Positions 1 to 5,887 of a DNA stretch of 6,273 nucleotides are shown here, piece by piece. Origin of the DNA: Deltaproteobacteria bacterium (GTDB taxonomy: Bacteria; Desulfobacterota; Binatia; Binatales; Binataceae); the NCBI GenBank assembly GCA_021786815.1, contig JAJYMR010000251.1, positions 1,860-8,132 of the forward strand. Direction: 5' to 3'. A program made the position numbers and the translations under genes. Within the stretch, counting starts at the first letter, position 1. Each line of letters begins with the position of its first letter. The notes beneath the pieces are model-generated. The model ran no database searches, was not told the DNA's origin, and saw only the letters and a program-made list of their open reading frames with translations.

Positions 1-318
1 GTTCGGACGGTGCCATTGCTCGATCACTTCGCCGACCGGATCGGGCAGCGCCGCAACCTCTTCGACACTCTTCGCCATCGCGCCGAGCCGCGCCTCGCTG
101 AGCGTGAGCCGTTCGACGAACGCGCCGGTTCGGCCCGCGGCGCGCGCGTTTTCCAGGTCGCGGCGGTTGGCTTCGAGAATCGAGCTGGTTTCCTCGCGCA
201 GCGCCGCGGCCAGCGCGAGCAGCGCCTGGTTCTTGCGCTCGGTGGGACAAAGCGCGAGCGAGGCGGCGGCGGCGCGCGTTTTGCCAAGCAGGGCGAGAAT
301 TTCCGCCTCGAGTGTCAT
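1..318 (-). CDS. proA: Gamma-glutamyl phosphate reductase, N-terminal part (runs off the left edge)
   Basis: ProA reduces gamma-glutamyl phosphate to glutamate 5-semialdehyde with NADPH, the second step of proline synthesis in the cytoplasm. Only the first 106 codons are inside the window. The translation begins MTLEAEILALLGKTRAAA and continues with the family's N-terminal helical pattern. Clear family-like segments are KNQALLALAAALRE, ILEANRRDLENARAAG and LPDPVGEVIEQWHRPN; the last is the ProA 'DPVGEV...RPNGL' region cut by the edge. The catalytic cysteine lies outside the window. The ATG at 318 overlaps the proB stop as ATGA. A Shine-Dalgarno sequence, GAGGAA, sits at 324-329, five bases upstream. 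The overlap and the shared pathway make co-transcription and translational coupling with proB very likely. Confidence 0.95.
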   Translation of the reverse strand, partial: MTLEAEILALLGKTRAAAASLALCPTERKNQALLALAAALREETSSILEANRRDLENARAAGRTGAFVERLTLSEARLGAMAKSVEEVAALPDPVGEVIEQWHRPN

Positions 319-1463
319 CGGAGTTCCTCAAGCAGAACGAAATTGTCGCGATGGATGATTTCGTCGGCCACCTTGTAGCCGAGAATCCGCGCGATGTCGC
401 GCGACTGGCGTCCTTTTAGCCTGAGCACGTCGGCGGCAGGATAGTTTACCAGTCCGCGCCCGAATTCCATGCCCTCGGGATCGAGCAGGCTCACGCAATC
501 GCCGCCCGAGAATTCGCCGCGCACCTCGCGCACGCCCGAGGGTAGCAGGCTTCGGCCCTTTTTACGCAGCGCCTCGGCCGCCCCGTGGTCGAGCGCGAGC
601 GAACCCTGGGGTCTTAACGCAAAGGCTATCCAATGCTTTCGGCTGGCGAGCCGCGCGCCAGCCGGAACGATAAGCGTTCCGACTTCGCGCACGGGATCGA
701 GCGCGGCCGCGAGCGTGCCGTCCTCGCGTCCCGGACCGATCACCACCGTGATTCCGGCGCGCGCCGCCTGGCGAGCCGCGTTGAGCTTTGCCGCCATCCC
801 GCCGCTTCCGAGCGGTCCCTTGCTTTCGACCACCAGCCCCTTCATGTCGGCTTCCGGGTCCGCGATAAGCGGCACCAGCCGCGCGTCGGGGCGTTTGCGC
901 GGGTCGCCGGTCAGAACGCCCTTCACGTCGCTCAGGATGACGAGCATCTGCGCCTGCACCATCGAGGCCACCAGCGACGACAACGTGTCGTTGTCGCCTA
1001 GCCTGATTTCCTCGACCGCGACCGTGTCGTTTTCGTTGACCACGGGCACGACGCCAGCCGACACAAGCGCGTTGATGGTCTGCGTCGCGTTCCTGCGCCG
1101 GCTTCGCTCGGCGAGATCCTGATGCGTCAGCAGGATTTGCGCGACGGTGCGGCCGTGGCGCGAAAACGCGCTCGCCCACGACCCCATCAGCTCGATCTGC
1201 CCGACTGCGGCCGCCGCCTGCCGCGCCGCCATCGAGGCTCCGCCCGCGCTCGCGCCCAGGCGCACGCGTCCCGCCGCGATCGCGCCGGATGTCACCAGGA
1301 TGACCTCGTGTCCGTCGCGGATCACGTGGTCGATGTCGGCGGCGAGTCGCGCGATTACTTCGCCGTTCAATCCGCCGTTGTCGGATAGCACTGCGCTTCC
1401 GACCTTGACGACGACGCGGCGGACCCGGCCAACGAGCCGCTCTTTGTAACTCAGTTGCGACAT
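315..1463 (-). CDS. proB: Glutamate 5-kinase with C-terminal PUA domain
   Basis: ProB phosphorylates L-glutamate with ATP to gamma-glutamyl phosphate, the committed and usually proline-inhibited step of proline synthesis. The 382-residue product is close to the 367 residues of the E. coli enzyme. The amino-acid kinase domain spans about residues 14-265: VVVKVGSAVLSDNGG (phosphate-binding lysine near 20), VTSGAIAAGR at 57-66, NENDTVAVEE at 143-152, LGDNDTLSS at 155-163, LSDVKGVLTGDP at 177-188, and GSGGMAAKLNAAR at 219-231. A PUA domain follows at about 284-365 (SLLPSGVREVRGEFSGGD, GLVNYPAADV). The ATG at 1463 directly abuts the obgE stop (TGAATG). No strong Shine-Dalgarno sequence is seen, so translation is probably coupled to obgE. 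The end overlaps proA by four bases. All key motifs look intact. Confidence 0.97.
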   Translation of the reverse strand: MSQLSYKERLVGRVRRVVVKVGSAVLSDNGGLNGEVIARLAADIDHVIRDGHEVILVTSGAIAAGRVRLGASAGGASMAARQAAAAVGQIELMGSWASAFSRHGRTVAQILLTHQDLAERSRRRNATQTINALVSAGVVPVVNENDTVAVEEIRLGDNDTLSSLVASMVQAQMLVILSDVKGVLTGDPRKRPDARLVPLIADPEADMKGLVVESKGPLGSGGMAAKLNAARQAARAGITVVIGPGREDGTLAAALDPVREVGTLIVPAGARLASRKHWIAFALRPQGSLALDHGAAEALRKKGRSLLPSGVREVRGEFSGGDCVSLLDPEGMEFGRGLVNYPAADVLRLKGRQSRDIARILGYKVADEIIHRDNFVLLEELR

Positions 1464-2465
1464 TCAGGTCCGGCTTTCGATACGTTTGAGTTCCGTCGCG
1501 ATAGCCTCGACCAGCGGTTCAAGGCCCGTGTGCTTGTCGGCCGATATCGGAAACACCCTGAGATTCGTCGCCTTCTCGACGCCGCTCACGAGTTCGGCCG
1601 CGCCGCCCGCCGCGACGAGGTCCATCTTGTTGAGCACGACGAGCGCGGGGCGTCCGGGAAGCGCAGGATCGAAGGCTTCGAGTTCGCCGCGCACGGTCGC
1701 GAAATCGTCACCGGGCGTTCCCGTCGCGTCGAGCACATAGACGAGCAGCCGGGTGCGCGAGAGATGGCGCAAAAACCGGATTCCAAGGCCGAGCCCCAGG
1801 TGCGCTCCCTCGATAAGACCCGGAATGTCGGCGAGCGAAAAGCTTTCCTCCTCGGAGACGAAAACTCGTCCGAGATTCGGCGTCAGCGTGGTGAAAGGGT
1901 AGGGCGCAACCTTGGGCCGCGCCGCGCTCAACGCGCGCAGAAGCGTCGATTTGCCGGCGTTGGGAAGGCCGATCAGCCCGGCCTCGGCAACCAGCCTGAG
2001 TTCGAGCCGGACCCATCGATGCTCGCCGGCCTTGCCCGGTGTCGCGATACGCGGAGCGCGGCGCGTGGGCGAGGCGAAATGCATGTTGCCCCGTCCGCCT
2101 TCGCCGCCCTGGGCGATCACCGCCGATGCGCCGGGAAGGACGAGGTCGGCGAGCACCTTGCCGCTATCCTCTTCGATTACGATAGTTCCGGGCGGCACGC
2201 GCACGACGAGATCGTCGGCGTTCCTGCCATATTGCTGCTTGCCGCGCCCCGGCTCGCCGTCGCGCGCGATCAGGCGCGGATGGTATTTGAAGTCCAGCAG
2301 GGTCGACATCCCTTCGTCGACCTGGAAAATCACGCTTCCGCCGCGGCCTCCGTCGCCGCCCGCGGGCCCTCCGAACGGCCGGTACTTTTCGCGCAGGAAC
2401 GCGATTGCGCCGTCGCCACCTTTGCCGGCGTGCACCAATACCCGGGCTTCGTCGATGAATCGCAT
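1464..2465 (-). CDS. obgE: Obg-family ribosome-assembly GTPase
   Basis: Obg is an essential cytoplasmic GTPase of 50S ribosome assembly, also linked to stringent-response control. The 333-residue product has the glycine-rich Obg fold at about 1-158 (FIDEARVLVHAGKGGDG, GGPAGGDGGRGGSVIF, GRNADDLVVRVPPGT, GGEGGRGN). The GTPase domain runs from about 160 to 330. Its G1 is GLPNAGKST at 166-174, G2 is the FTTL at 191-194, G3 is DIPG at 213-216, G4 is NKMD at 279-282, and G5 is the SA at 308-309. The protein ends right after the G domain, with no OCT domain and no acidic tail, as in many Gram-negative-type Obg proteins. The ATG at 2465 gives the canonical MRFIDEA start. An upstream in-frame ATG is blocked by a stop. 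No strong Shine-Dalgarno sequence is visible. proB follows without a gap, and the LLM gene lies 74 bases upstream. Confidence 0.97.
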   Translation of the reverse strand: MRFIDEARVLVHAGKGGDGAIAFLREKYRPFGGPAGGDGGRGGSVIFQVDEGMSTLLDFKYHPRLIARDGEPGRGKQQYGRNADDLVVRVPPGTIVIEEDSGKVLADLVLPGASAVIAQGGEGGRGNMHFASPTRRAPRIATPGKAGEHRWVRLELRLVAEAGLIGLPNAGKSTLLRALSAARPKVAPYPFTTLTPNLGRVFVSEEESFSLADIPGLIEGAHLGLGLGIRFLRHLSRTRLLVYVLDATGTPGDDFATVRGELEAFDPALPGRPALVVLNKMDLVAAGGAAELVSGVEKATNLRVFPISADKHTGLEPLVEAIATELKRIESRT

Positions 2466-2539
2466 CCGCGCGCGTCCACTATGATACCATCCGCCCGGCC
2501 GTCGGGCGTGCCGCGTCTATTCGCATCCGGCCGTGCGCC

Positions 2540-3568
2540 TCACAGGCATGCCTCGGCCAGAGCGCGGACCGCCTCGATCTGGCCGGTCGAGACGAGCATC
2601 GTTTTGACCGGCGACGCCTTCCACGCCTTGAGCCGCTCGGCGATTCGCTCGCGCGGGCCGACCAGCGCGACCTCGTCAACGAGTTTGTCCGGTATCGCGG
2701 CCATCGCCTCGGCCTTCTTGCCGGAGAGATAGAGATCCTGGATTTTCGCCGCTTCGGCTTCGTAGCCCATCCGCCGCGCGTAGTCGTTGTAGAAATTCTT
2801 CGACCGCGCGCCCATCCCGCCGATATACAGCGCGAGCATCCCCTTAACCGGCATCCGGCATTTCTCCACGTCCGGACCCATCACGCATTGCACGAACGGG
2901 GCAACGTCGAAATTCTCCAGGCTCTTTTTGCCGCCCGACTTTGCGAAGCCCTCGGCGAGCGGCGCTTTGTAAAGCTCCCACTTCTCGGGGCTCATCCAGA
3001 CCGGGATCACGCCGTCGGCGATTTCGGCGGCGAGCGCCACACCCTTGGGGCTTATCGAAGCGGTATAGATCTGCATGTCCCTGCGACCGTGCAGGATGCT
3101 TTTGAGCGGCTTGCCGAGTCCGCTAGCGCCGGGGCCGGTGTAGGGAATCTGGTATTCCTTGCCGTGATGCTCGAGCGGGACCTCGCGCGCGAGGACTTTG
3201 CGCACGATCTCGATGTATTCGCGGGTGCGCTGGAGCGGCTTGCCGTAGGGTACGCCATGCCATCCTTCGACCACCTGCGGCCCCGATGGTCCGATACCGA
3301 GGATGAAGCGTCCGCCCGAAAGCGCGTCGAGCGTCATCGCAGTCATCGCGGTCATCGCCGGCGTGCGCGCCGGCATTTGCATGATTCCCGTGCCGATGCG
3401 GATCTTTTTCGTGAGAGCGCCGATCCACGCGGCCGGAACGATCGCGTCGGAGCCGTAGGCCTCGGCGGTCCATACGGAATCGAAGCCTGCGCGCTCGGCC
3501 TCGAGGATCAGATCCATCGGAAGACCCATCTGCGCGCCCGAATATCCCGATACCAAGCCCAATCGCAT
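2540..3568 (-). CDS. LLM-class F420-dependent oxidoreductase (Rv3520c-like)
   Basis: This is a luciferase-like (bacterial luciferase superfamily, TIM-barrel) flavin/F420 oxidoreductase. Family knowledge points to hydride transfer with coenzyme F420; the substrate cannot be read from sequence. The 342-residue product begins MRLGLVSGYSGAQMGLPMDL. It carries strongly family-like segments: GFDSVWTAEAYGSDA at 28-42, KIRIGTGIMQMPARTPAMTA at 55-74, LSGGRFILGIGPSGPQVVEG at 83-102, and WHGVPYGKPLQRTREY at 103-118. These match the Rv3520c-type subgroup as I remember it. I chose the ATG at 3568 over one five codons upstream because GGAGGA (3576-3581) stands seven bases before it and would otherwise be coding. 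The gene lies just past the rpmA terminator and 74 bases before obgE, interrupting a commonly conserved gene pair. F420 dependence is inferred from family only; FMN use is possible. Confidence 0.88.
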   Translation of the reverse strand: MRLGLVSGYSGAQMGLPMDLILEAERAGFDSVWTAEAYGSDAIVPAAWIGALTKKIRIGTGIMQMPARTPAMTAMTAMTLDALSGGRFILGIGPSGPQVVEGWHGVPYGKPLQRTREYIEIVRKVLAREVPLEHHGKEYQIPYTGPGASGLGKPLKSILHGRRDMQIYTASISPKGVALAAEIADGVIPVWMSPEKWELYKAPLAEGFAKSGGKKSLENFDVAPFVQCVMGPDVEKCRMPVKGMLALYIGGMGARSKNFYNDYARRMGYEAEAAKIQDLYLSGKKAEAMAAIPDKLVDEVALVGPRERIAERLKAWKASPVKTMLVSTGQIEAVRALAEACL

Positions 3569-3575
3569 CGCAACA

Positions 3576-3581
3576 TCCTCC
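3576..3581 (-). promoter_or_regulatory. Shine-Dalgarno sequence that sets the LLM oxidoreductase start
   Basis: The minus strand reads GGAGGA here, seven bases before the ATG at 3568. An in-frame ATG at 3583 overlaps this site and would add only the residues MEDVA. The motif and the family-typical MRLGLV start both favour 3568. Confidence 0.8.
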
Positions 3582-3600
3582 ATGTGCTAGGAAGCCCGCA

Positions 3601-3639
3601 ACAAAACAAAGGCCCTACGGATTATCCGCAGGGCCTTTG
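3601..3639 (-). terminator. Intrinsic terminator of the rplU-rpmA operon
   Basis: On the minus strand CAAAGGCCCT (3639-3630) pairs perfectly with AGGGCCTTTG (3616-3607). An inner three-pair CGG/CCG extension (3618-3620 with 3626-3628) closes a short loop. A T-rich tract, TTTGTTTTGT, overlaps and follows the stem (3610-3601). The structure lies about 30 bases after the rpmA stop. On the plus strand no T tract follows, so it acts on minus-strand transcripts. Confidence 0.9.
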
Positions 3640-3669
3640 GCCTTCGAGCTTCGGCTAAAACGGCTATGC

Positions 3670-3954
3670 CTACTCGTTTGTCCCGGCCGGCGAAGTGGCC
3701 GGCGCCGGTTCGACTCGGACCCGCCGTTTGTCCCCGCGATACGGCTCGTACTTAACCACGCCGCCCACGCGGGCGTAAAGGGTAAAATCGCGACCCATTC
3801 CGACGTTCGGCCCGGGATGGATCCGGGTGCCGAGTTGTCGAACGAGAATATTGCCGGCCTTTACGGTCTCGCCAGCGTAAACCTTGACTCCCCGGTGCTG
3901 GCCTGGACTGTCGCGGCCGTTGCGCGTTGAGCCTTGTCCTTTTTTGTGCGCCAC
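3670..3954 (-). CDS. rpmA: 50S ribosomal protein bL27
   Basis: bL27 is a large-subunit protein whose N-terminus reaches towards the peptidyl-transferase centre. The 94-residue product starts MAHKKGQGSTRNGRDS, the typical non-cleaved N-terminus. It continues GVKVYAGETVKAGNILVRQ, GTRIHPGPNVGMGRDFTLYA and VGGVVKYE, all diagnostic. The tail after about residue 70 (YRGDKRRVRVEPAPATSPAG) is somewhat longer than in many bL27 proteins. The start codon is GTG at 3954, with a strong Shine-Dalgarno sequence, AGGAGAA, at 3961-3967 and a six-base spacer. It is co-transcribed with rplU, 67 bases upstream. The Prp-type protease gene that separates rplU and rpmA in Firmicutes is absent, consistent with an N-terminus needing no cleavage. 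A strong terminator follows. Confidence 0.97.
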   Translation of the reverse strand: MAHKKGQGSTRNGRDSPGQHRGVKVYAGETVKAGNILVRQLGTRIHPGPNVGMGRDFTLYARVGGVVKYEPYRGDKRRVRVEPAPATSPAGTNE

Positions 3955-3973
3955 GGCTGATTCTCCTGTTTGG

Positions 3974-3993
3974 GGCGGCGCATCCGCGCCGCC
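3974..3993 (-). other. GC-rich hairpin in the rplU-rpmA spacer
   Basis: Bases 3974-3981 (GGCGGCGC) pair with 3986-3993 (GCGCCGCC) around a four-base loop. The stem ends about six bases upstream of the rpmA Shine-Dalgarno sequence. No T tract follows in the minus direction, so it is not a normal intrinsic terminator. It may adjust the rplU/rpmA ratio, through mRNA stability or access to the ribosome binding site, or have no role. Confidence 0.4.
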
Positions 3994-4021
3994 GCTTGAA
4001 ATACTGCTTGCGGGCGAATTG

Positions 4022-4339
4022 TCAGGCGCCCGTCGAAATTTCCTCGATCTTGAGCACGGTCAGTTCCTGGCGATGGCCGCGCTTGCGCCGGTAGTTCTTG
4101 CGCCGCTTCTTCTTGAAGACGATCACCTTCGTGCCGCGAGGCTGTTGAACGATCCTGGCCCTGACCGACGCGGTCTGGACGGTCGGGCTGCCGACCACGG
4201 GCGAGTCGTTTCCGCCGACTGCCAGCACTTCGGTTAGTGAGACTTCGTTTCCCACGTCTCCCGCGATTCGTTCGACGGTGATCTGGTCGCCGACGCCGAC
4301 GCGGTACTGCTTGCCGCCTGTTTTTACGATAGCAAACAT
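4022..4339 (-). CDS. rplU: 50S ribosomal protein bL21
   Basis: bL21 binds 23S rRNA in the large subunit. The 105-residue product has the usual length and begins MFAIVKTGGKQYRVGVGDQI. The signature region is GTKVIVFKKKRRKNYRRKRG followed by HRQELTVLKIEEI near the C-terminus. It heads a two-gene operon with rpmA and is preceded by a near-consensus promoter. The ATG at 4339 gives the family-typical MFAIV start. No convincing Shine-Dalgarno sequence precedes it (CCAGCTAAGTC). If the promoter call is right, the 5' leader is only about 15 bases. Confidence 0.97.
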   Translation of the reverse strand: MFAIVKTGGKQYRVGVGDQITVERIAGDVGNEVSLTEVLAVGGNDSPVVGSPTVQTASVRARIVQQPRGTKVIVFKKKRRKNYRRKRGHRQELTVLKIEEISTGA

Positions 4340-4360
4340 GACTTAGCTGGAAACAATTTA

Positions 4361-4387
4361 GTTATAGGACCGGCAATCCCGTGTCAA
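4361..4387 (-). promoter_or_regulatory. Sigma-70-type promoter for rplU-rpmA
   Basis: The minus strand has an exact -35 box TTGACA (4387-4382) and a -10 box TATAAC (4366-4361), five of six consensus bases. The spacer is 15 bases, shorter than the optimal 17. Transcription would start around 4354, giving a leader of about 15 bases before rplU. The position just upstream of the operon supports the call. Confidence 0.7.
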
Positions 4388-4392
4388 CGTGG

Positions 4393-4409
4393 GCCGCCGC
4401 ACCGGCGGC
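4393..4409 (-). terminator. GC hairpin after the Doc-type gene, possible weak terminator
   Basis: GCCGCCG at 4393-4399 pairs with CGGCGGC at 4403-4409 around a three-base loop. It lies 18 bases past the toxin-gene stop and just before the rplU -35 box. No T tract follows, so intrinsic termination would be weak. Its place between two transcription units is the main support. Confidence 0.35.
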
Positions 4410-4427
4410 TCGTGTCCTGATTTGAAT

Positions 4428-4850
4428 TTAGAGAGCGAGGAGCCTTGGAGCGAGCCAGACGGCAACATCGACAGCGCCTTTGACCTGTGGCGGGTCGTTT
4501 TCGATGATGGCAAGACAGAATTCTTCGATCTCATCATCTGTCGCGTGAACGGTCAGTCCTAGGGTGCGAAGGACCTCCATGCAGGCAGCCCAACCGACGC
4601 GCTTATTTCCGTCCACGAAACAGTGATTTTTGATCAGGTAGTAAAGCAGGCAACCCGCGAAGCACAGCCCTTCCACCGCGTCCGGATTCTCCGAGTACAG
4701 TTCCGCACTCCACGCCGCACCGATACTGCGCTCGACGCAGCCTCCCTTAGGCGTGTTGCTAGGGTCACCTCCAAAACGCGCGATGCACTCGCGATGGATT
4801 TCAAGTATGACGTCGCGGGAGACCAGGTGCGCCCAAGGTTCAGCGTTCAC
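4428..4850 (-). CDS. Doc-type (death-on-curing) Fic-fold toxin
   Basis: This is a Fic/Doc-family protein, 140 residues from the GTG at 4850. Its active-site motif HCFVDGNKR at 76-84 fits the Doc pattern HxFx(D/N)xNKR. A lysine at 83 replaces the glycine of AMP-transferring Fic enzymes; in phage P1 Doc that variant accompanies phosphorylation of EF-Tu. Upstream lie a Doc-like VSRDVILEIHRECIARFGG (10-28) and a central helix before the motif. The family's usual length is about 120-135 residues. A TTG at 4880 could extend it by 10 codons. GTG 4850 is preferred: it overlaps the upstream stop as GTGA, with GAGG about eight bases before it. It forms a tight pair with the 262-residue gene. No inhibitory (S/T)xxxE(G/N) motif is seen in the protein itself, so inhibition would have to come from a partner. 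Toxicity is inferred from family, not shown. Confidence 0.85.
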   Translation of the reverse strand: MNAEPWAHLVSRDVILEIHRECIARFGGDPSNTPKGGCVERSIGAAWSAELYSENPDAVEGLCFAGCLLYYLIKNHCFVDGNKRVGWAACMEVLRTLGLTVHATDDEIEEFCLAIIENDPPQVKGAVDVAVWLAPRLLAL

Positions 4851-5635
4851 TGCGCGAGCCTCTTTAGCACGCCCTCCCAACGCTCATAGAGCGCCGTTTC
4901 GCGAGAATGACTTTTCGGCTCGGCGTTCGCGTCCCGGAGCATGAGTAAGCGGTAGGCGTCGTCGTGAAAGACACCCAATGCGACCACGTCCGACTCGCGC
5001 AAACGGAGCGCCGCGTCAACTTGTCCCGGAGTGGCCGACAGGATGACCGTAGATGTATCGGTTTTCAGCCGCACCTCTGATTTCCCGGGCGCAAAGCCGA
5101 CGCCGATGACGCTGCCCGAAAACTGAACGAGACAAGGCGTCTCCTTCGGCAGCTCAGGAAGTACTGCTTGTCCGAACGATATCTCTTTCAACGCGGCCCC
5201 ATTGCTGTGAAGCGAATAGGTCTGTTGAGTGACGCCCTTCGGCAGCGATTGCAGATACTTCCTCACGCTTCCGTTCCTTGCGACACCCTGGCCCTCCGCC
5301 TGCAAAGCTTCGAGGAGCTCCGTTCCCGCCGTCTGGGCCAAGTCCAGAAGGGGCAAAGTGCTGCCGACTGGCGTTGCAAACGTGATGACGCTGTCGAATC
5401 CCGCGGACCCTTTCACAAGCTCCGTTATCTCAATATCGAGTTGGCGTGCCGCGTTTGCGAATCGGCCGGCTCTCGCGTGTCGTTCGTCAACTGCCTGACC
5501 GACAAGGTTGGTTGCGATGCGCCGCAGACTGTTAAGAAGCAGGGTTAGCGAATCACCAAACGCACCGAGGCTCAGCCGATTTTCGGCTAGCCCGGGAGCG
5601 GTGCCATCCCACTTGATTTTCAGTTCCACGGCCAC
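4847..5635 (-). CDS. Conserved-looking protein of unknown function, partner gene of the Doc-type toxin
   Basis: I do not recognise a named family. The 262-residue product has no signal peptide or membrane segment and is probably cytoplasmic. Residues 1-95 read as an alpha/beta region (VELKIKWDGTAPGL, LSLGAFGDSLTLLLNSLRRI, ARQLDIEITELVKGSAGFDS). Residues 96-120 look helical. Residues 168-233 look like a compact beta-rich domain: alternating strands (CLVQFSGSVIGVGF, SEVRLKTDTSTVILSA), a helix, then strands (VVALGVFHDDAYRLLML). The C-terminus is a charged amphipathic helix (TALYERWEGVLKRLAQ). The start is GTG at 5635, with AGGG just upstream (5641-5644); GTG at 5629 is an alternative. The stop overlaps the Doc-type gene by four bases (GTGA), which implies coupled translation and a joint role, perhaps as antitoxin or regulator. 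It is far larger than Phd-type antitoxins (about 70-80 residues) and shows no obvious AbrB or Phd DNA-binding start. Confidence 0.8.
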   Translation of the reverse strand: MAVELKIKWDGTAPGLAENRLSLGAFGDSLTLLLNSLRRIATNLVGQAVDERHARAGRFANAARQLDIEITELVKGSAGFDSVITFATPVGSTLPLLDLAQTAGTELLEALQAEGQGVARNGSVRKYLQSLPKGVTQQTYSLHSNGAALKEISFGQAVLPELPKETPCLVQFSGSVIGVGFAPGKSEVRLKTDTSTVILSATPGQVDAALRLRESDVVALGVFHDDAYRLLMLRDANAEPKSHSRETALYERWEGVLKRLAQ

Positions 5636-5667
5636 AGCACCCTAGCCTAGTCGATGAGCTTGGTGCA

Positions 5668-5701
5668 GGCCAGCATCCAGATTCGCCGCATATGGCTGGC
5701 C
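5668..5701. repeat. Short inverted repeat upstream of the toxin module
   Basis: GGCCAGC (5668-5674) is inverted as GCTGGCC (5695-5701), with a 20-base spacer. A further GCCAGC lies at 5739-5744. The repeat starts 33 bases before the start of the 262-residue gene, where a toxin-antitoxin operator would be expected. Seven-base arms are also easily found by chance in G+C-rich DNA. Confidence 0.3.
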
Positions 5702-5887
5702 AATTGAGGTTCGGCCATGATCACAGGCTGCGGCGCAAGCCAGCGCTTAACATGTGCGAGCAAGAGACGACTTCAAATTAGGGCGCTACCCGATGCGCAG
5801 CCAAGCGCGATACGATTCCGACAGCAATTTTGTGCCGCGCGGTCGAGGGCGATCTCAGAGTTTGCGAATTTTTCGGGCCGTCCGTGG

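Noticed and set aside
469..1122. 217-codon plus-strand open frame opposite proB
   Set aside because: Serine- and arginine-rich antisense of a clear glutamate kinase gene; no motif.
2481..2486. TATCAT (minus strand) as a -10 box for obgE
   Set aside because: No TTGACA-like sequence stands 16-18 bases upstream; that position reads ACGCCC.
2492..2508. CGCCCG/CGGGCG hairpin between the LLM gene and obgE
   Set aside because: The six-pair stem has no T tract in either direction and such stems are frequent at this base composition, so I do not call it a terminator.
1455..2732. 425-codon plus-strand open frame opposite obgE
   Set aside because: It mirrors obgE, whose Obg and GTPase motifs are unmistakable. 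In G+C-rich DNA long antisense frames arise from codon bias, and its translation is low-complexity and arginine-rich.
2888..3658. 256-codon plus-strand open frame opposite the LLM gene
   Set aside because: It is a shadow of the well-supported LLM oxidoreductase and runs through the rpmA terminator; no domain is recognisable.
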